Shown here: positions 38,092 through 51,117 of the stretch, piece by piece
Position numbering within the stretch: position 1 is the first letter of the stretch
Layout: every line of letters begins with the position of its first letter
Origin: Istiophorus platypterus
Lineage: Eukaryota > Chordata > Actinopteri > Istiophoriformes > Istiophoridae
Assembly (NCBI GenBank): GCA_016859345.1
Contig: CM029122.1
Span: 5,401,501 to 5,465,500, forward strand
Length of the DNA stretch: 64,000 nucleotides
Reading direction: 5' to 3'
Position numbers and translations under genes: made by a program
Notes under the pieces: model-generated
The model's input: only the letters and a program-made list of their open reading frames with translations
Databases searched by the model: none
Told to the model about the DNA's origin: nothing

Positions 38092-41000
38092 AGGTTGTAG
38101 GACCTACGATGTGGGTTATAGAACAACTGTGGTCATATTTCAAAGAAACAACGCTGACCGGTCTGAAACGGGAATCAAGACCAAGTCCAATGTTTGGTCC
38201 ACCCGCCCGCCTACCACCACCTCCTGCCTGCATAGACTTCGCCGCTACATAACAACATGGTCTGACTTTGCCCGTTGCTCCTGTCAGAATCACAATGGCC
38301 ACTGGAGAGCGTCGCCACTTGAATGCAAACACGTCCCTTTGGGCCGTTGGCTGAAAAGACGGCTGCTGCTACCGGACTTGGCTTAACAACGTAGCATAAA
38401 TACATAAACTGTGGGATCGTTTTTTTATGGGAGGACTGTCTCCATTAACTTGCCTTTATACATGACTAAAAACAGCACATATATGAAGCTGTAAATCACC
38501 TCTTCATAATAATAATGATTTTCGAGTTCCCTCTCTGTATGACTGACCGAAATAACACAATAACGCCTGAGCCTTTTAATCTTCTGCTCTAAACACTCGC
38601 TCCCTGGAAGCTCTTTCCTGGGAAAAATTCCTCTGGTGCAAAGGAAATGATGCATTTTACATCTCCCGTTTTTCTTTTTTTTTTTCTCCTTCTTCTCTCT
38701 CAGACTAACAAAAGCAGAGGAACTATGGATAGTTAGCATAAGCGGAGCTAGATACCATGGTCGAATGGAAGGAGAAAATAACGTCACCCACTAAACTTGA
38801 GTTTAGTGAGTTTAGTCCCTCTTGTTGTGTGCTTTCTGGACTCATTCAGCTTTTGGGTGAGCGGCACGTTCGGGGTGGAAAAGGCGGTGAAAAGGTGGAA
38901 ACCGCTGATTGCTTGTTTCTCGTGCTTACAGGCCCTTGTTGTAGCGATACTGCCGTGTTCAATGACTTCAGTGGGTGCAGCGATCGTGCCGGAAGTGATG
39001 GAAACGAAGGGAAATGCCATGAAAAGCAGTTACAAGTTGCAATAAAGCGGCACTGCCCTTTAAGAAAAGCTGTGAATCATAAAATGACCCAGTCCTGTAA
39101 CAGCCCCCCCTCGGCTTTGAACCGCGTCCAGCCCACGGCCTCTGCACGCCTACGTCAGGACATTTACTGGCAGCCATCAGCGTCCGCTGGGGGTTTTTTT
39201 GTTTGTTTTTGTTTTTGTTTTTTTTGTTGTTGTTGTTTTTTTACAGGCGGCCCCTGGGTGAGCAGATATGTGCGTAGCGGGTCACATGACTTCCCGCTGC
39301 CGCTCTATGTCACTGTGATGCTTTTCCAAAATCTGCAACTGAAAGTTTGACGGATGAGAGAAGATGTGAGTCGAGCTGGGTTTTTTTTCTTTTCTTTTTT
39401 TTCTTTAAAGGAAAATAAGTAAGAAAAACTTTCCCACCCAGTCCAGTAACGTCGGGCAAAGCGCCTCCGATCTGTTGTAAATAATGCAGCTCTGGCTTGA
39501 TGAGTCCTCTGGCTCTGTCTTTTTTAATTTTTTTTTGTTCCTGTGAGCAACAACATCAAAACACAGGATCAGCTGTGGCTAAACCCTCCATACTAATGTG
39601 CACTGTTTCCTCATATTGCTTCCAGGTGATATATATCACTCTGTCTCCGGGATTTTCAAAACTGTATTTTCACAAAACAGAGCTGTGTAATCAGCAGACT
39701 CCCGTGTTTTTTTGTTATTCTTTCACATAAGTTAAATTATATGATAATATGTTTGATTATACAGCCGCTCCACCAGCACCGAAACCTTAGAACCACACAC
39801 TTTGTTTGAGGTGGAAGAGAAGCACAATGCCAAACATACAGAGCAGCATTTGATTGGTCCAGGTTTTCCAGCATATCCCACAAGTTTCTTGCGTACAAGG
39901 TTACGTATCTACAGGAACACGTAGCTCATTCTTAGCTCTGATCTGAGGCGACTGCTACATAAATTATAAGAGAAACAGCCACTGCTGTGAAGATTTGGGT
40001 TATTCGGTGTGTTTGAGGTGTGTGTGTGGGGGGGGGGGCTTCATCCTGGATAGGTTTGTTTAAAATCTGGGGCTCTGCTCTGCTATCACTGCTCCCCTTG
40101 TTCACTGCTCCTTCATTCTGCTTTTATACATGATTAATCCGCCTACACGCATTGTAGACATTTTTTGCCCCTACCTTTTGTCAAACCAAATTTTGCCATG
40201 TAGGCAAATTATATGCTGTCATTTGACTATGAAAGATAATTGGAGGAAATAACTGCAGGCTGAAAAAGTTAATCCAGTTTTAAACTACTGACATCTGCAT
40301 TTCAAAGGCACACTTTTTCATTAAAGTAGCATTTAAATGGTTTAGAGGATGCGGTTTTTGTTTTAGTGCACCCAGTCATCTTTGGCTTCCCAACACACAG
40401 ATGCACACGTGCAAAAAAAAAAAATCCCAGTTTTACAGTTATCATTCCTGGTAATAAAAAAAAGGAGAAAACTTTTTTGGCAGAAATCTCTGTAACCACC
40501 AGGATCTCATCTCCTGGATTTTAGACCTTATTCCACACACACACACACACTTTATAAATCCCCTTTCTCTAAAATTCAGATTGTAACATTTCCTCAGAGT
40601 GAGAGTACATCACTGATGAGGTGGATGATGTATGATGCAAAAAAGCAAAAAACAAACAAAAAAAACCCACCATACATTAAAAGCATGCACACAGATGTTT
40701 ACCCAGCAGGATGGCAGCGTTTCAGGGCACCGAGCCAAAAGTCCCGGCAATCTGCAGCCGTGTCCAGGCCACAGCGGCCGCAGCAGCCACAGCAGCGGCA
40801 GCGGCAAGTTTCTTTGCCGTTTGGTTTTGACAGGGCACATGACTGAACGTGTGGCAAAAAAAAACAATGATTGCAGCGCTCACGGCTCCACGCCGGTTCC
40901 ACGGAACGTTTTTTGTTTTGGTTTTTTTTGCTTCAATAGCAACAGCCGTTCCCTGGAAGCCGACAGGGAGGGTGCTGGGTGTGTGTTTCTGTGCGTGAGC

Positions 41001-41172
41001 GTGTGTGTCTGCGTTCGCGGGTTCTATATGCGTGTTCTCGAATTAAGGTGGGTTCAATGTGGCCAGAAAATGGGGAAAAAAAAAGAAAACTTTACCATTT
41101 GAATTCTGGTCCAGATCCTGGTTTATTTCTGGCGCCATATGGCCAAGACGTGCCATCCAGTGTCATTAAGGG

Positions 41173-41211
41173 GCACACACACACACACACGTACACACAC
41201 ACACACACACA
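41173..41211. repeat. (CA)n microsatellite, one interruption
   Basis: Two CA blocks separated by GTA. Confidence 0.92.
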
Positions 41212-41885
41212 TGCGTCCTTGCCTTTTAATAAAATCCAGACCATGCCTTCCCTCTTTTTGCCGGGTGAGTGAAGCTGCAGTGGGAGGAAAACCTGTCAAG
41301 TTTCAACTTTACCGAGTTGCTCCCTCGACCTCGGACCAGCTTTCTCTCTTCCTGTCCCCTGCAAGCCGCCGTGAAACCTCTGTCCACGCTGCCATTTCGG
41401 CATCGGTGGCATAAACTGAATGTTTGTTTGCTGATGTTCTATTATTCGCCAGTATTAACACGTGCTACTTTACAATAAAAAGAGAACCGATAAGACCTAA
41501 TCAAAACGCTCCCTGTGAAGATTTTTCTCTCACCCTGTCACACATCATGTCTCAGCACTCATGTGAGCCCTGCTTCGCATTCGTGCTCAGTCCACAGTCT
41601 CCTCGTCCGCCTCTCAAGGTCTTGTCCGACCTTTGACCTCTTGTTATGTTCATCGAACCAGCGTATGGGGCTCATTCCGCTGTTGCGCTTTTTAGAGTCA
41701 CACTGGAGAAAAGTGACAATAAACGCCAGACATGTGAAATAAAGATTCTCCACAGATGTAATTTTTCATTGTGAGCCCCGCAACCACGGATGATCCTGAC
41801 CCCCGCTGGAATGCAAAGCTTTGACCTCTTGACCCTCAACCCCCCCCAGTGGGCTGATAAGAGACGGCTGGAAGTGATAGCAGCT

Positions 41886-41887
<2 letters not shown>

Positions 41888-41926
<39 letters not shown>
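41888..41926. repeat. (CA)n microsatellite
   Basis: About 19 uninterrupted CA units. Confidence 0.95.
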
Positions 41927-41928
<2 letters not shown>

Positions 41929-42075
41929 ACCATGAGTGGTAAATGGCCAAGGCTGCTGACTGCAGTGTACATAAACACACTTACGCCCTCCCTGATTAGC
42001 TTTTCTTTCTCGGCTGCCAGTCTGACTCCTCCAGCAGAGAGACAGAGAGAGAGAGAAAGCAAGTGCCGTCATGAA

Positions 42076-42078
<3 letters not shown>

Positions 42079-42117
<39 letters not shown>
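42079..42117. repeat. (CT)n microsatellite
   Basis: About 19 uninterrupted CT units. A homopyrimidine mirror repeat able to form H-DNA. It lies 150 bp from the preceding (CA)n tract. Confidence 0.95.
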
Positions 42118-42119
<2 letters not shown>

Positions 42120-43150
42120 CTGTCTCTTTATCCCTGCTTATCTTTCAGGCACGTTATTGGAATGACTATTTTTCACGACCCTCGTAGCCATACAAATAAT
42201 TTTGACATCATTGTCATCGTTTCCTAAAACTGATAAAGGGACTCAACCCTCTTCGAACCCCTTGAAGACTTTCCCCTCGCGTCGTTTTTACGACATGCAG
42301 AACAGACCATTTTGCCGGCGGCCCATTCATCATCCAAAGCTTCTGGGGAAACATCAAGCAATCTAAAAAAAAAAGCATGAACGCGCTCCCGCACACTGTC
42401 TCTAGTCAAAATAAAAGCTTCAGTTACATGTTAAATGAAGGAAACCGCACTGCAGAAAGAGAAAAGTAATCAATCACGGGAAAAAGCAGTTGGAACATGG
42501 CTAATGTTTGGGTGAATTTGAGATCTGGTTCCATCCATGTGCAGCTCAGCACCGAAATGCTGTCTGTTTGGCTCTGGCTCTGGGTTCTACTAGAACTACG
42601 GGACCTACTAGGTTTACAATGTTATTTTACACTGTATAAGTTAATTTACCCAACATTTCCTTGCAAGCTGCTGTGATTATTTCTACCTAATTGGAAAGGC
42701 CCACTGTGACCCTGCGTGAAGCGATGTTTTCGAGCCAGTCTAATTCTTTTCTCCACCTTGTCAAGCTGTCAGACTTGTTGCTGCCAGGTCTGATGAGGTC
42801 AGGGGTGTAAAGCCCCCCCCAGAGGGCTTAGCTGATGAACCGGATATGAGCATGTATCAAATGGCTTTGTCTGGTCGGTGACATGGTTGCCGTGGCTTGC
42901 TGTTAGCAGTGGGGGGGCAGTTTGATTGATTATGTGACTGTTGATGAATGACTGATGTATTGATAATATCTGGAACAATCCCACCAAGTAAGAAGTGATG
43001 AGGGGAAAATAATAATAATGATTATTATCATTCTGACTAATCACAAGGTAACATCATCCTGTAGCTTGTTTTGTTTGGCCCCACAGTCAAATCCAAAGGT
43101 GTAGAACGAAGAAAGGGAATTCTGATGATTAGTTTAAAAATGAATTGACA

Positions 43151-43164
43151 CCCCCCCCCCCCCC
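43151..43164. repeat. Poly-C tract, 14 C
   Basis: An uninterrupted run of 14 C. Confidence 0.9.
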
Positions 43165-45051
43165 AAACATACTTTTGGGAACAGGCTCATGACTCAGAGC
43201 TTTTAGAGGAGAACAAAAAAAAATGATGCATGAACGAGCTGCCGCACGCCGCCTCCGGCTCGCCGACTGATCCGACTCGCGAACACTCCAACGGTCTCGG
43301 CACGATCCTCACTCCAAGCACCCCACAAGCATTTCAGCGCCGCCATCGCTCCCCTTGGAAGACGGGACCGCTTCGTCCCCAGAGACGAAATGGTCTGGAT
43401 TCACTGGCGTCTTCTAAGGCAGAATTAAGATGTGGACTGCGATGGTTTTTCCTTTCAGTAACCACGTCCTGCTCAGATAAGGAGCCTCTGTTCCTCTCTG
43501 GCATGGTAGGAGAAAAGAAAAAGGGTCAAATGTGAGCACGTTTACTTTGGGAGAGAAGATTCAGAAGATCAGAAGATTTAAGGACGACCTTTAGAAAAGC
43601 CCTGCTGCCCAAAGGGTTTTTCTTTTTTCCAGCCAAGCTTTCCCTCTTGAACATAGAATAAACTTTCTGGAGGCTGACATGACTTCTTCTCTGCTGTTTG
43701 GATTAAGAAAATCTCCAATCTCACAGTGCCAGAGATGTATGCAAACATTTCCTGGCAGCCTGATGATCCACTGTGATTACATCAGTTTGTCTGAGGCGAC
43801 TCCACACACAGAGTTACGCTGTGCATCAGTGAATGCAAACATTTTGTCAAACAGAGGTTCGGGGGGAGCATCAACCAGCCTGAGATCTATGTGAACCCTG
43901 CAGCGGCCTCCTTGGCATTTTTGAGCATTTCTGTCAAAGTTGGACAAAACAATTATGTTGTTTTTGGAGTTTTTTTCCTCGCTTTTTTTTTTGTTTGTTT
44001 GTAATGGAAGAATATCTGCAGCGCAGCAATGTTGAAGGGTTGTGCTGACGTTGCGAACATGACTATTTGGGAAAAGATAAATTAGAAGATGACCTCCGCT
44101 TGGAGACGTCGGTGTTAGGCTGACGGGGTCAAGGGGGTCAGCCCGCGGGACCGAAGGGGCCTGTACTTCCAGTCTACGCCCCAGGAACAGGCAGGCTGAA
44201 TGAGTGAGAAGGCGTAATTAAGTGTGGCTTCAACCCGAAAAGCCAAAGAGACGAGACCCTCTCTCCGATGGATCAATGTAGATGTGAATATCTGCTTCAT
44301 TTTCTAGAAGTTTAGAAGTTGCTCTAAAGGATATTGTCAGAGCCTTTCGCCGTATTTCTAATCAATCAGTGTTTGAAAGAGAATTTTTTTTTTTTTTTAA
44401 ATCCCATGCTCCCACTGGACCCTTGCTGCTCTCGCACGGAAACCCTGCTCGGCTGAACCTGCTTCTGACACCGGCTCGACCTCTAGACTGAAACCTGAAC
44501 TGTCCCGTGTCAGCCTCGAGGAAATTACTTAACCTGTCCTGCCACATCCTCCAAATGACTTTTTTTTTTGTTTTGTTCTAAGCATGCCGCTAACTAAACG
44601 TTTGAGTAAAACCTGAGACGCTGGTGTTTTTCTCCTCCATAAGCCACTGCCTCTATTGCTAAAGTGGGGTGGGGGACGCCCCAGCATCCTACACCAGTGG
44701 CCCCCTCACAGGAGGAAACAAATAGGTGAGCCGGAAGCCTCTCTCTTGGAGCCTTTTTCAGTCTTCAGTTTGGGTGCTGGACTTCAAAGTTCACTGAGCC
44801 TCGTATGTTCTCAGAGTTCTTAGGTCTTACATCTGGGTTGGGACATTCAGAAAGTCTTAGAGCAGTTGAATTCTTAGGGTGTTGGACAAAATTCAGTGAA
44901 AAAAGTAAGAAAAAATTGGTGTAGAGTCTTTGAGTGTTTAACTTCGGGGGTTGGACTTGAACAAATTCCAGTGCAGCGCCTGAGATTTAAACCCAAGACT
45001 TTCAACCTTAATGCAGGCGTCAGTCATGCACTTCGTCTGTGTGCTTATTTC

Positions 45052-45097
45052 ATATAATATAATATAATATAATATAATATAATATAATATAATATAA
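45052..45097. repeat. (ATAAT)n pentanucleotide repeat
   Basis: About nine clean copies of a 5-bp A/T unit. Every base pair is A-T, so the tract is an easily unwound element. Confidence 0.94.
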
Positions 45098-45591
45098 ACA
45101 AAGTGCACAGATGAAAAAACTTGTTAACATTTAGAATAAGATTAAAATGACGTAAATTGTGTGGATCTGTTATGTGGATCTGTCGTTAGCTTTGTGTGTC
45201 ATGTAATGTGCAGGACAGAACCGAACCACGCGGCGAAGCCACACACTGCTGCATACGTGACACGGCGACACACAGGCAGGATAAAGCAGCCGCAACAACA
45301 AAAACAACAATAAATCACAAAACAGGCACGTAGCAGTGTGTCAATAGCATCCCTAACTCTGCGGGGAGACTGTGCTAATCAGATTAGCGGGGTAAGAGGG
45401 TCTGGAAGGAGGAGGAGGAGGAGGGGAGGGCTCTGTGTGTTTGTGATTGCGTGTGTGGGTGTGTGCATATGCGTGTGTGTGTGTGCCCAACTAGATAGCA
45501 GATGTAGCAGGCCAACAGCCAGATTTAAACCGTCTGTTTCTCTGATATCTGTCTCAGTATCTCCCTGGTTATTTGACTGAGTGATCACCTG

Positions 45592-45643
45592 CCTGTCTGT
45601 CTTTCTGTCTGTCTGTCTGTGTGTCTGTCTGTCTGTCTGTCTG
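45592..45643. repeat. (TCTG)n tetranucleotide repeat
   Basis: About 12 TCTG units with one CTTT and one GTGT variant. Confidence 0.93.
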
Positions 45644-46023
45644 AGACGGGTGGGGTTTAGGACAATACGGAGGTACCAGAAAGTGTCTGACATGTGGCAA
45701 CTTAAAGGATAACCCTACCCATATTGCAAAATAACATAATTTCCCACTTACTTCTTTCAGTTTAAAGCCATGGACATTGTTTTCTTGTCTTATATGCCAA
45801 TGATTTGTCATATGTGTCTCTGAGATTTCCACCTCCTTCCAAATTTGGTGGAGATGAGACAGATTTCATCTGTTGTGCTCACAGCACTGAGAAATATCTT
45901 CCATGGAACTCATAGTCCCTATTAAATAACAACGAATCAGCATAATCAGACACCAAATTCAGCACTTTTATTCAGATGCTACAGTTTCATCATTTAGTTT
46001 CCTCATTTTCCCTCAGAACCCTG

Positions 46024-46067
46024 CGTGCTCAGTGTGATCCTTGGAGGCAGGGACCACACTGAGCACG
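46024..46067. other. Hairpin with perfect 13-bp arms
   Basis: Arm 46024-46036 (CGTGCTCAGTGTG) and arm 46055-46067 are exact reverse complements, with an 18-base interval. Inside, after one mismatch, three more pairs can form. It would make a compact 44-nt stem-loop on either strand, shorter than a typical pre-miRNA hairpin. It lies at the edge of the suspected old repeat at 45.7-46.0 kb, so it could be a relic of a transposon end. Confidence 0.85.
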
Positions 46068-47451
46068 TTGACTTTTCTCAAATTTTAACAAGTCTCTATC
46101 CAACCTTTACCAGTTGTCTCAGTGGAAAAATGTGGTTGAACGTAACAACACAGGGGGATACTGGACCTAGACCCCTGCCTCTGGTGCCTAAGTCCTCTAC
46201 TCTTTGGTTCCTACCATCCTCCCCTACCCCAACCCCCTTCCCATGACTTCTCTTCACTATACAGCAAAAGCCCTCTTCCTGGATTTTTTTGAAAAAGATG
46301 ATAGGTAAAAGCAGTCGTGGCTGCAATTATGTTCCTCCAAAACATTACCTGTGTAGTTTGTAGAGAATACACGGTTGCACTTTTGGCTCTTTTTTTTTTT
46401 TCATGACGAGAGGACAAATAGGGAAGTTAATTACAGAAACTGGAAATAGCTTTGGTTAAACCTCCTAACCTGACAGGATGACAGACGGCATAAACTGTCA
46501 GATAAACCAGCCACTTCCAGGTCACAAGACTGTAATTAACAAGCCCTGCTAGTAATTTGGCAAAACCGGGGAAAACAAACAGAAAGTTAGTTTAGAATTT
46601 ACAATTTTCAAGAGATTATCTAGTTTAATGCATCCTTGATGGGATGCAAACTCAACTGTGTGGTACTTTTAAGACCTTAAAACAAGCCCTGGCGATGTTG
46701 CACCGCTCCGACGAGGTCCATTGGAGGCATTCAAACCTCGCAATTTTCCATGTTCAGCACAATGTGTCTCCCCTGTCTCTGCCCTCCACCTGAGTCACGC
46801 CGTCTCACCACAGGCTTTCTCCCGGTCCCGGCCGCATCCCCTGTCTGCATGTCGCCGCCGCCCGGCCTACCTCAGCCCTTCACCGCGCCACAATGTTTAG
46901 ACAAACGGGGGAAGAGTCGGAGACACGCTGGCTGCAGAGGAGACTATTGCTGAAATTTCCGCCATCTCGTTCTCTTTAACTAACCCCGGTGTTTGTCTCG
47001 GAGGCTTTAAAAAAAAAGGCCGGACCGTGTATCCTGGAGGACTAAACAAGATGATGATGGGCTCTGAATGTGAACGGTGGGAACGAGAACATGTCCTTAC
47101 TCTCAGTTTCTTGTTCAAAGGGCTCCTCGTTAATGCAACATCATACTCTAAACAGAGCTTTACAGTTTTTCGGAAACACAGACACAGGACAGATAAGATG
47201 CAGCGCACTTTCTCAAGTATCCTAAAGCTGTATATCGCCTTTTAAAAACATGGGTGTGACCAGAAACTTCAGTCTTACACGGCAGCAGTAGGGTTAGAAA
47301 AATGGTCATTTTTTCCAGAATTTGTGCAGCCATCAACTCAAAAAGTTGTCGCCCAGAAACCTCTGGATTACGCTGTTGAGAAAAAAAAAGGGGGGGAAAC
47401 AATGTGTCTTTATTTATTTTTAGCAGGCAACACAGAAGCCTGGGTTCTTAA

Positions 47452-47509
47452 AGCAGCAGCGGCGGCGGTGGTAGTAGTGGTAGTGGTGGTAGTGGTGGTA
47501 GTGGTGGTG
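47452..47509. repeat. Compound (GCA)/(GGC)/(GGT)/(AGT) trinucleotide repeat
   Basis: AGCAGC, then GGCGGC, then GGTAGTAGTGGT-type units, all on a 3-bp period. On the + strand the open frame reads Ala then Val runs, but no coding context supports it. Confidence 0.9.
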
Positions 47510-47610
47510 TCAGAGGCGGAGGTGGAGGTGTCTATCCCAGGGCAGCAGATGCTGTTTTGGGTCACGGCAACTCCCTGTCTGCCTGAAGCATCTCTTGTCA
47601 TCCCTCATCC

Positions 47611-47709
47611 AATCCATCCCTCCCTGGATCTATCCCTGGATCCATCCATCCATCCGTCTGTCCGTCTATCCATCCACCCATCCATCCATACATCCATCCA
47701 TCCGTCTAC
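47611..47709. repeat. (CATC)n tetranucleotide repeat, imperfect
   Basis: About 20 CATC/TCCA units with GTCT variants. It lies 100 bp after the preceding trinucleotide repeat and 110 bp before a (TG)n tract. Confidence 0.92.
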
Positions 47710-47818
47710 CAGAGCCTCTCCTCACCCTCCCTCGTAAGTGAGCGTGTGTGTTTGTTTTTTAAAGGAGGGAGGGAGGGGAGGGCAGAGAGCTTTTTAAATA
47801 GATTTTCAGCTATGTATA

Positions 47819-47853
<35 letters not shown>

Positions 47854-47890
47854 TCTATGTGTGTGTGTGTGTGTGTTTGTGTGTGTGAAG
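47819..47890. repeat. (TG)n microsatellite, interrupted
   Basis: About 70 bp of TG units with TATG, TCTATG and TT interruptions. Confidence 0.93.
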
Positions 47891-48468
47891 GTGCATTCGT
47901 GCGTGTGTTTACAATTCAAAGTTGTAACCTCGACGCTCCAACCCAGCGCAGACAAGAATGAAAGCGCTCATGAGCAGCTCCTGTCAGAGCCAAGGACCCT
48001 CACCAGCCCCCCCAACCCCACCCCCCTCAACTGTTTGCCGTCCAAGTCGATGTTCTCCCTTAGCTCCTGGTTTTCAATAGCCTGATTCCCCTGGAGCGTG
48101 ACGGAGACATTCCCCTTTTCGGGCACGCTTGGAAAAGCAAATGTCAGATGATTTTCATGAGGGCAACATATTGATTCTATATATTTCATTGGGGGGGGGG
48201 GGGTCACCAATGCGGATCAGGATTCCCTTCCCTCCCTGACCTGAAGTCACTCGAGCCAAGCTCAGTCCCAGGCATGAGGAGAATCCTGGAGTGTTTGGCT
48301 GCCGTCTGACAGCGACGTGCATGACCCACTTTGGGGATCTGGGGCCGAGTAGAAAGTGTGTTTCCACCTTATCAGGGAGAAGTGTTATGCTATCGCCATG
48401 GATACTGGAAGACAAAAAAACCACTCCAGTATGCCGGCGTCTTCCAGTGACAGAGTGGAACCCTGAGG

Positions 48469-48495
48469 GGGAGGAGGAGGAGGAGGAGGAGGAGG
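48469..48495. repeat. (GGA)n trinucleotide repeat
   Basis: About nine GGA units. A homopurine tract able to form G-quadruplex or triplex structure. Confidence 0.92.
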
Positions 48496-50640
48496 CAGAG
48501 GCAGAAACAAAACAGTGCAGCGCGGCGGCAGTCGTCGTCAACCAGCGGCGTTTCCAACCACATTTCTGACACACCCTCAATTTAGTCATGCTTTTTTTCT
48601 GCTTTGGATCCTTCCAGAGAGGCTACTCCTGAAGAAAAAAAAAGAAAGCAGGAAACAAAGGCAGCCATTTAACCCCTAGAACCAGGGAACGTGAAGTGCA
48701 ATTTAAGTTCAATAACAAATATGGATCGGCCCTCGGTGAAAGGATGACTTGGTTGCAGAGAGGAGGAATGTAGCTGTCCTGCTCATCAAGACCCAGAAGC
48801 CATTGTCCAGATAGAAGCCAAGACTTTTCCAGGGCCGTTGTTTCATGCAGCTTGCAACATGATCAAAGGGGGCAGCCGAGCACTATCAATGCTCTTATCA
48901 TCATATGCATGCCACTCTTTTTTTTTTTTTTTGACGGGGTGGGGGGATAAGGCGGAACAACTGTTGCATAGCTTTGTGCTTGTGCAGGGGGAGACAATGA
49001 CCTAAAACGGGTTCCTGTCAGGTATAAGATTTGGAGAGAGCCTCACACGTGCAGCCTCACAGTCTTTTCTCAAAGAGATCGTTGGTTGTCTGTTAAAAGG
49101 AAAAAAAAAATGATGGATTTTTGAAGGAATTGCTGATTTTTAATGTTTATCCACTTCTTGGTTCCTTTAGGACATTAAAGTCCTAGCTTTAAAACCAATT
49201 GACATACTGATGTTAAGACCAAATCCTAAAACTCCACTCGTGTGGTTGACAAATCACTTCACTTTTAATAGAGGTGTGAACTCTCACATTACCTTAAAAC
49301 TTTTGAAAGTAACCCCCCCCCCCCCAGCCCCACCCAGGGGAACTTATCCTACAGTGAAGTGCGGTGTGGCTGTTGCTATAAGGCGAATGCATCATGCGTC
49401 ATGTCTATGTAGGGAAAAAAACATACCGCGGACCCCCCCCCCCATCAGTCATGTTATTCTTGGCCCTGGGGGTGCATTCTTACACCTGGCCCGGACCTTC
49501 CGCCAAAACCGCCCTCCTGTCGTCCAAGAACAGGCTGCTTCTATGTGGCGTGGACAAGGAAGACGTGTGATGGGTTCTTCAAGCGAAAACACGCACTTTG
49601 TAAGCGCATGGGCGGTCGAGCTCATGAGTTAAACCAGCGCAGGCTTTCACATACGTGAGCTGCATCAAGACATGCGGCTTAGGGTTGGGACATGGGCCGC
49701 AGTCAGTCCTGTCTTCAAAATAAAAGGGGAGGGGGGACTGATGGAGAGGCAGGAGGGTAGCTACAGATTGCCCAAGAACTTATACTCTAGTCTGAGTGTA
49801 AGATAAATTCTCGATTAAGCCTCTTTTTTGTTTCTAATACGAAAATGATTTTGTAAAAGCATTTACAGTAGAAATAAAACTATATTCTAGTTAATTAAAA
49901 GATAAGAGACAGAACTGAGGAGGCACACAAAAGTCACATAAAAGACCAGAATATTAGGATCTCAGTCGTGTTTATGGATGTGCAGAAAAGAGCTTCTTTG
50001 AACAGAAGTCTCCACAAATAATAAACACTACATAGTCATATGCAGAAGAGCTAGATTTTGTTGTGATTGTGAGTTATGCTCTTGTCCTTGTCATTTCCAG
50101 GGATTTACATCTCTGGAACACATGTACATAAGTTATTCAAGATTCACTTACCAGCATTTGCCTGGATGATGTTTTTTCTTTCCCTTCTCACGGTCTTTTA
50201 GGCCCCACTCATCTTAGTTCTTTATATAATCATAAGGAGACTTAGTGTCTGTATATTTGTAATATCCTGTTGTTTTCATATTTATTTATTTATTGTTATT
50301 GGACCGACTAAAGCAAATTTCCAGGAAGAATACCTTGTTCCTACAAACGTCTTGGTCAGTAAATCCAATTCTGATGCAACCAGATGCTCATTCATGGTCA
50401 TTTTTCATGGCCAGATAAATTAAAACAATAAACTTCCTTGAACCAGATTTTGAAAACAGGCCCTCCTTACAAGATATGATTCCAAAAATAAACCAGGAAC
50501 TGCCTTCGTTGTATTGCTCTTTAATGCAAAGTCCTTACCTAATATGAAACTAATTTAATCATCCAACACAGGCTGACGTGAGCACTTGTCTTCATGGGAA
50601 CCAGGAAGTTACCTGCTCTGCTCAGGTGTCCAGCCTTGGG

Positions 50641-51117
50641 CACTTTTTTTGTATGACACCGGAAGTTGAGTTTGCTTGTTTGCAGCTTTTTAAAACAAAC
50701 ACTGATAACATTTGTCTCTTCCTTATAATCTTTATGTCACCCCCCCCCCCCTTCCCATTACACAAAAAAGACAGGAAGATTTGACAAACACGCGTTTTAT
50801 TGTGAAAAGTGAGGGCGGAAGTCGCGTGTTTCGACCCCGCTGGCTTTACAGCACCAGAGTCAGTTGAGGCGGACTTGGAGCAGCGGCGCTCAGAACAAAC
50901 AGCGCCCAGACGGAGACGCACTGATCGGAGCGCAGCGCCCGGGGTTTCACGTCCTCGTCCTCCTCCTAATCCGCCTCCTCCTCATCCTCCTCCCCCGTCA
51001 TGGACTCTCCTCGTATTCGCGCCCCGCTCTCCGCCGGATAAGAACCTCGGGACTTTACGCACGTATCATGGGAATATACCGCCGGTGCGCTCGGCCCCGT
51101 GGATCTGTACAGCCTTG
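50641..51117 (+). promoter_or_regulatory. CpG-rich promoter candidate with ETS motifs
   Basis: CpG density rises sharply from about 50810, with CGCG, GCGCCC and CCGCC words. ETS-family sites are visible: ACCGGAAGT at 50658-50666 is a perfect high-affinity match, and GGCGGAAGT ends at 50822. No TATA box is seen. The segment 50936-51008 is C/T-rich (CCTCCTCCTC). A short upstream frame (51069-51119) precedes the candidate start codon. Together this looks like a TATA-less CpG-island promoter and leader for the exon at 51118. Confidence 0.5.

Larger units (their letters stand above)
38092..50640. other. Non-coding stretch, microsatellite-rich
   Basis: No exon is supported. The 197-codon frame at 38757-39350 (+) ends in a T-rich low-complexity run and has no family motif. 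The region holds CA, CT, ATAAT, TCTG, CATC, GGT/AGT and GGA repeats, poly-C tracts (43151-43164; 49313-49325; 49433-49443), and a perfect-arm hairpin at 46024-46067. The stretch 45700-46020, with AAAGGATAACCCTACCC near its left end and TTCCATGGAACTCATAGTCCC further in, reminds me of old teleost dispersed DNA-transposon sequence, but no TIR or TSD could be assigned. Confidence 0.65.

Noticed and set aside
38757..39350. 197-codon open frame on the + strand
   Set aside because: It runs into a T-rich low-complexity stretch (Phe/Cys runs) and shows no motif.
45592..47709. Regularly repeated units (TCTG, CATC) considered as CRISPR-like arrays
   Set aside because: Units are 4 bp with no spacers, so they are microsatellites; the genome is also a vertebrate one.
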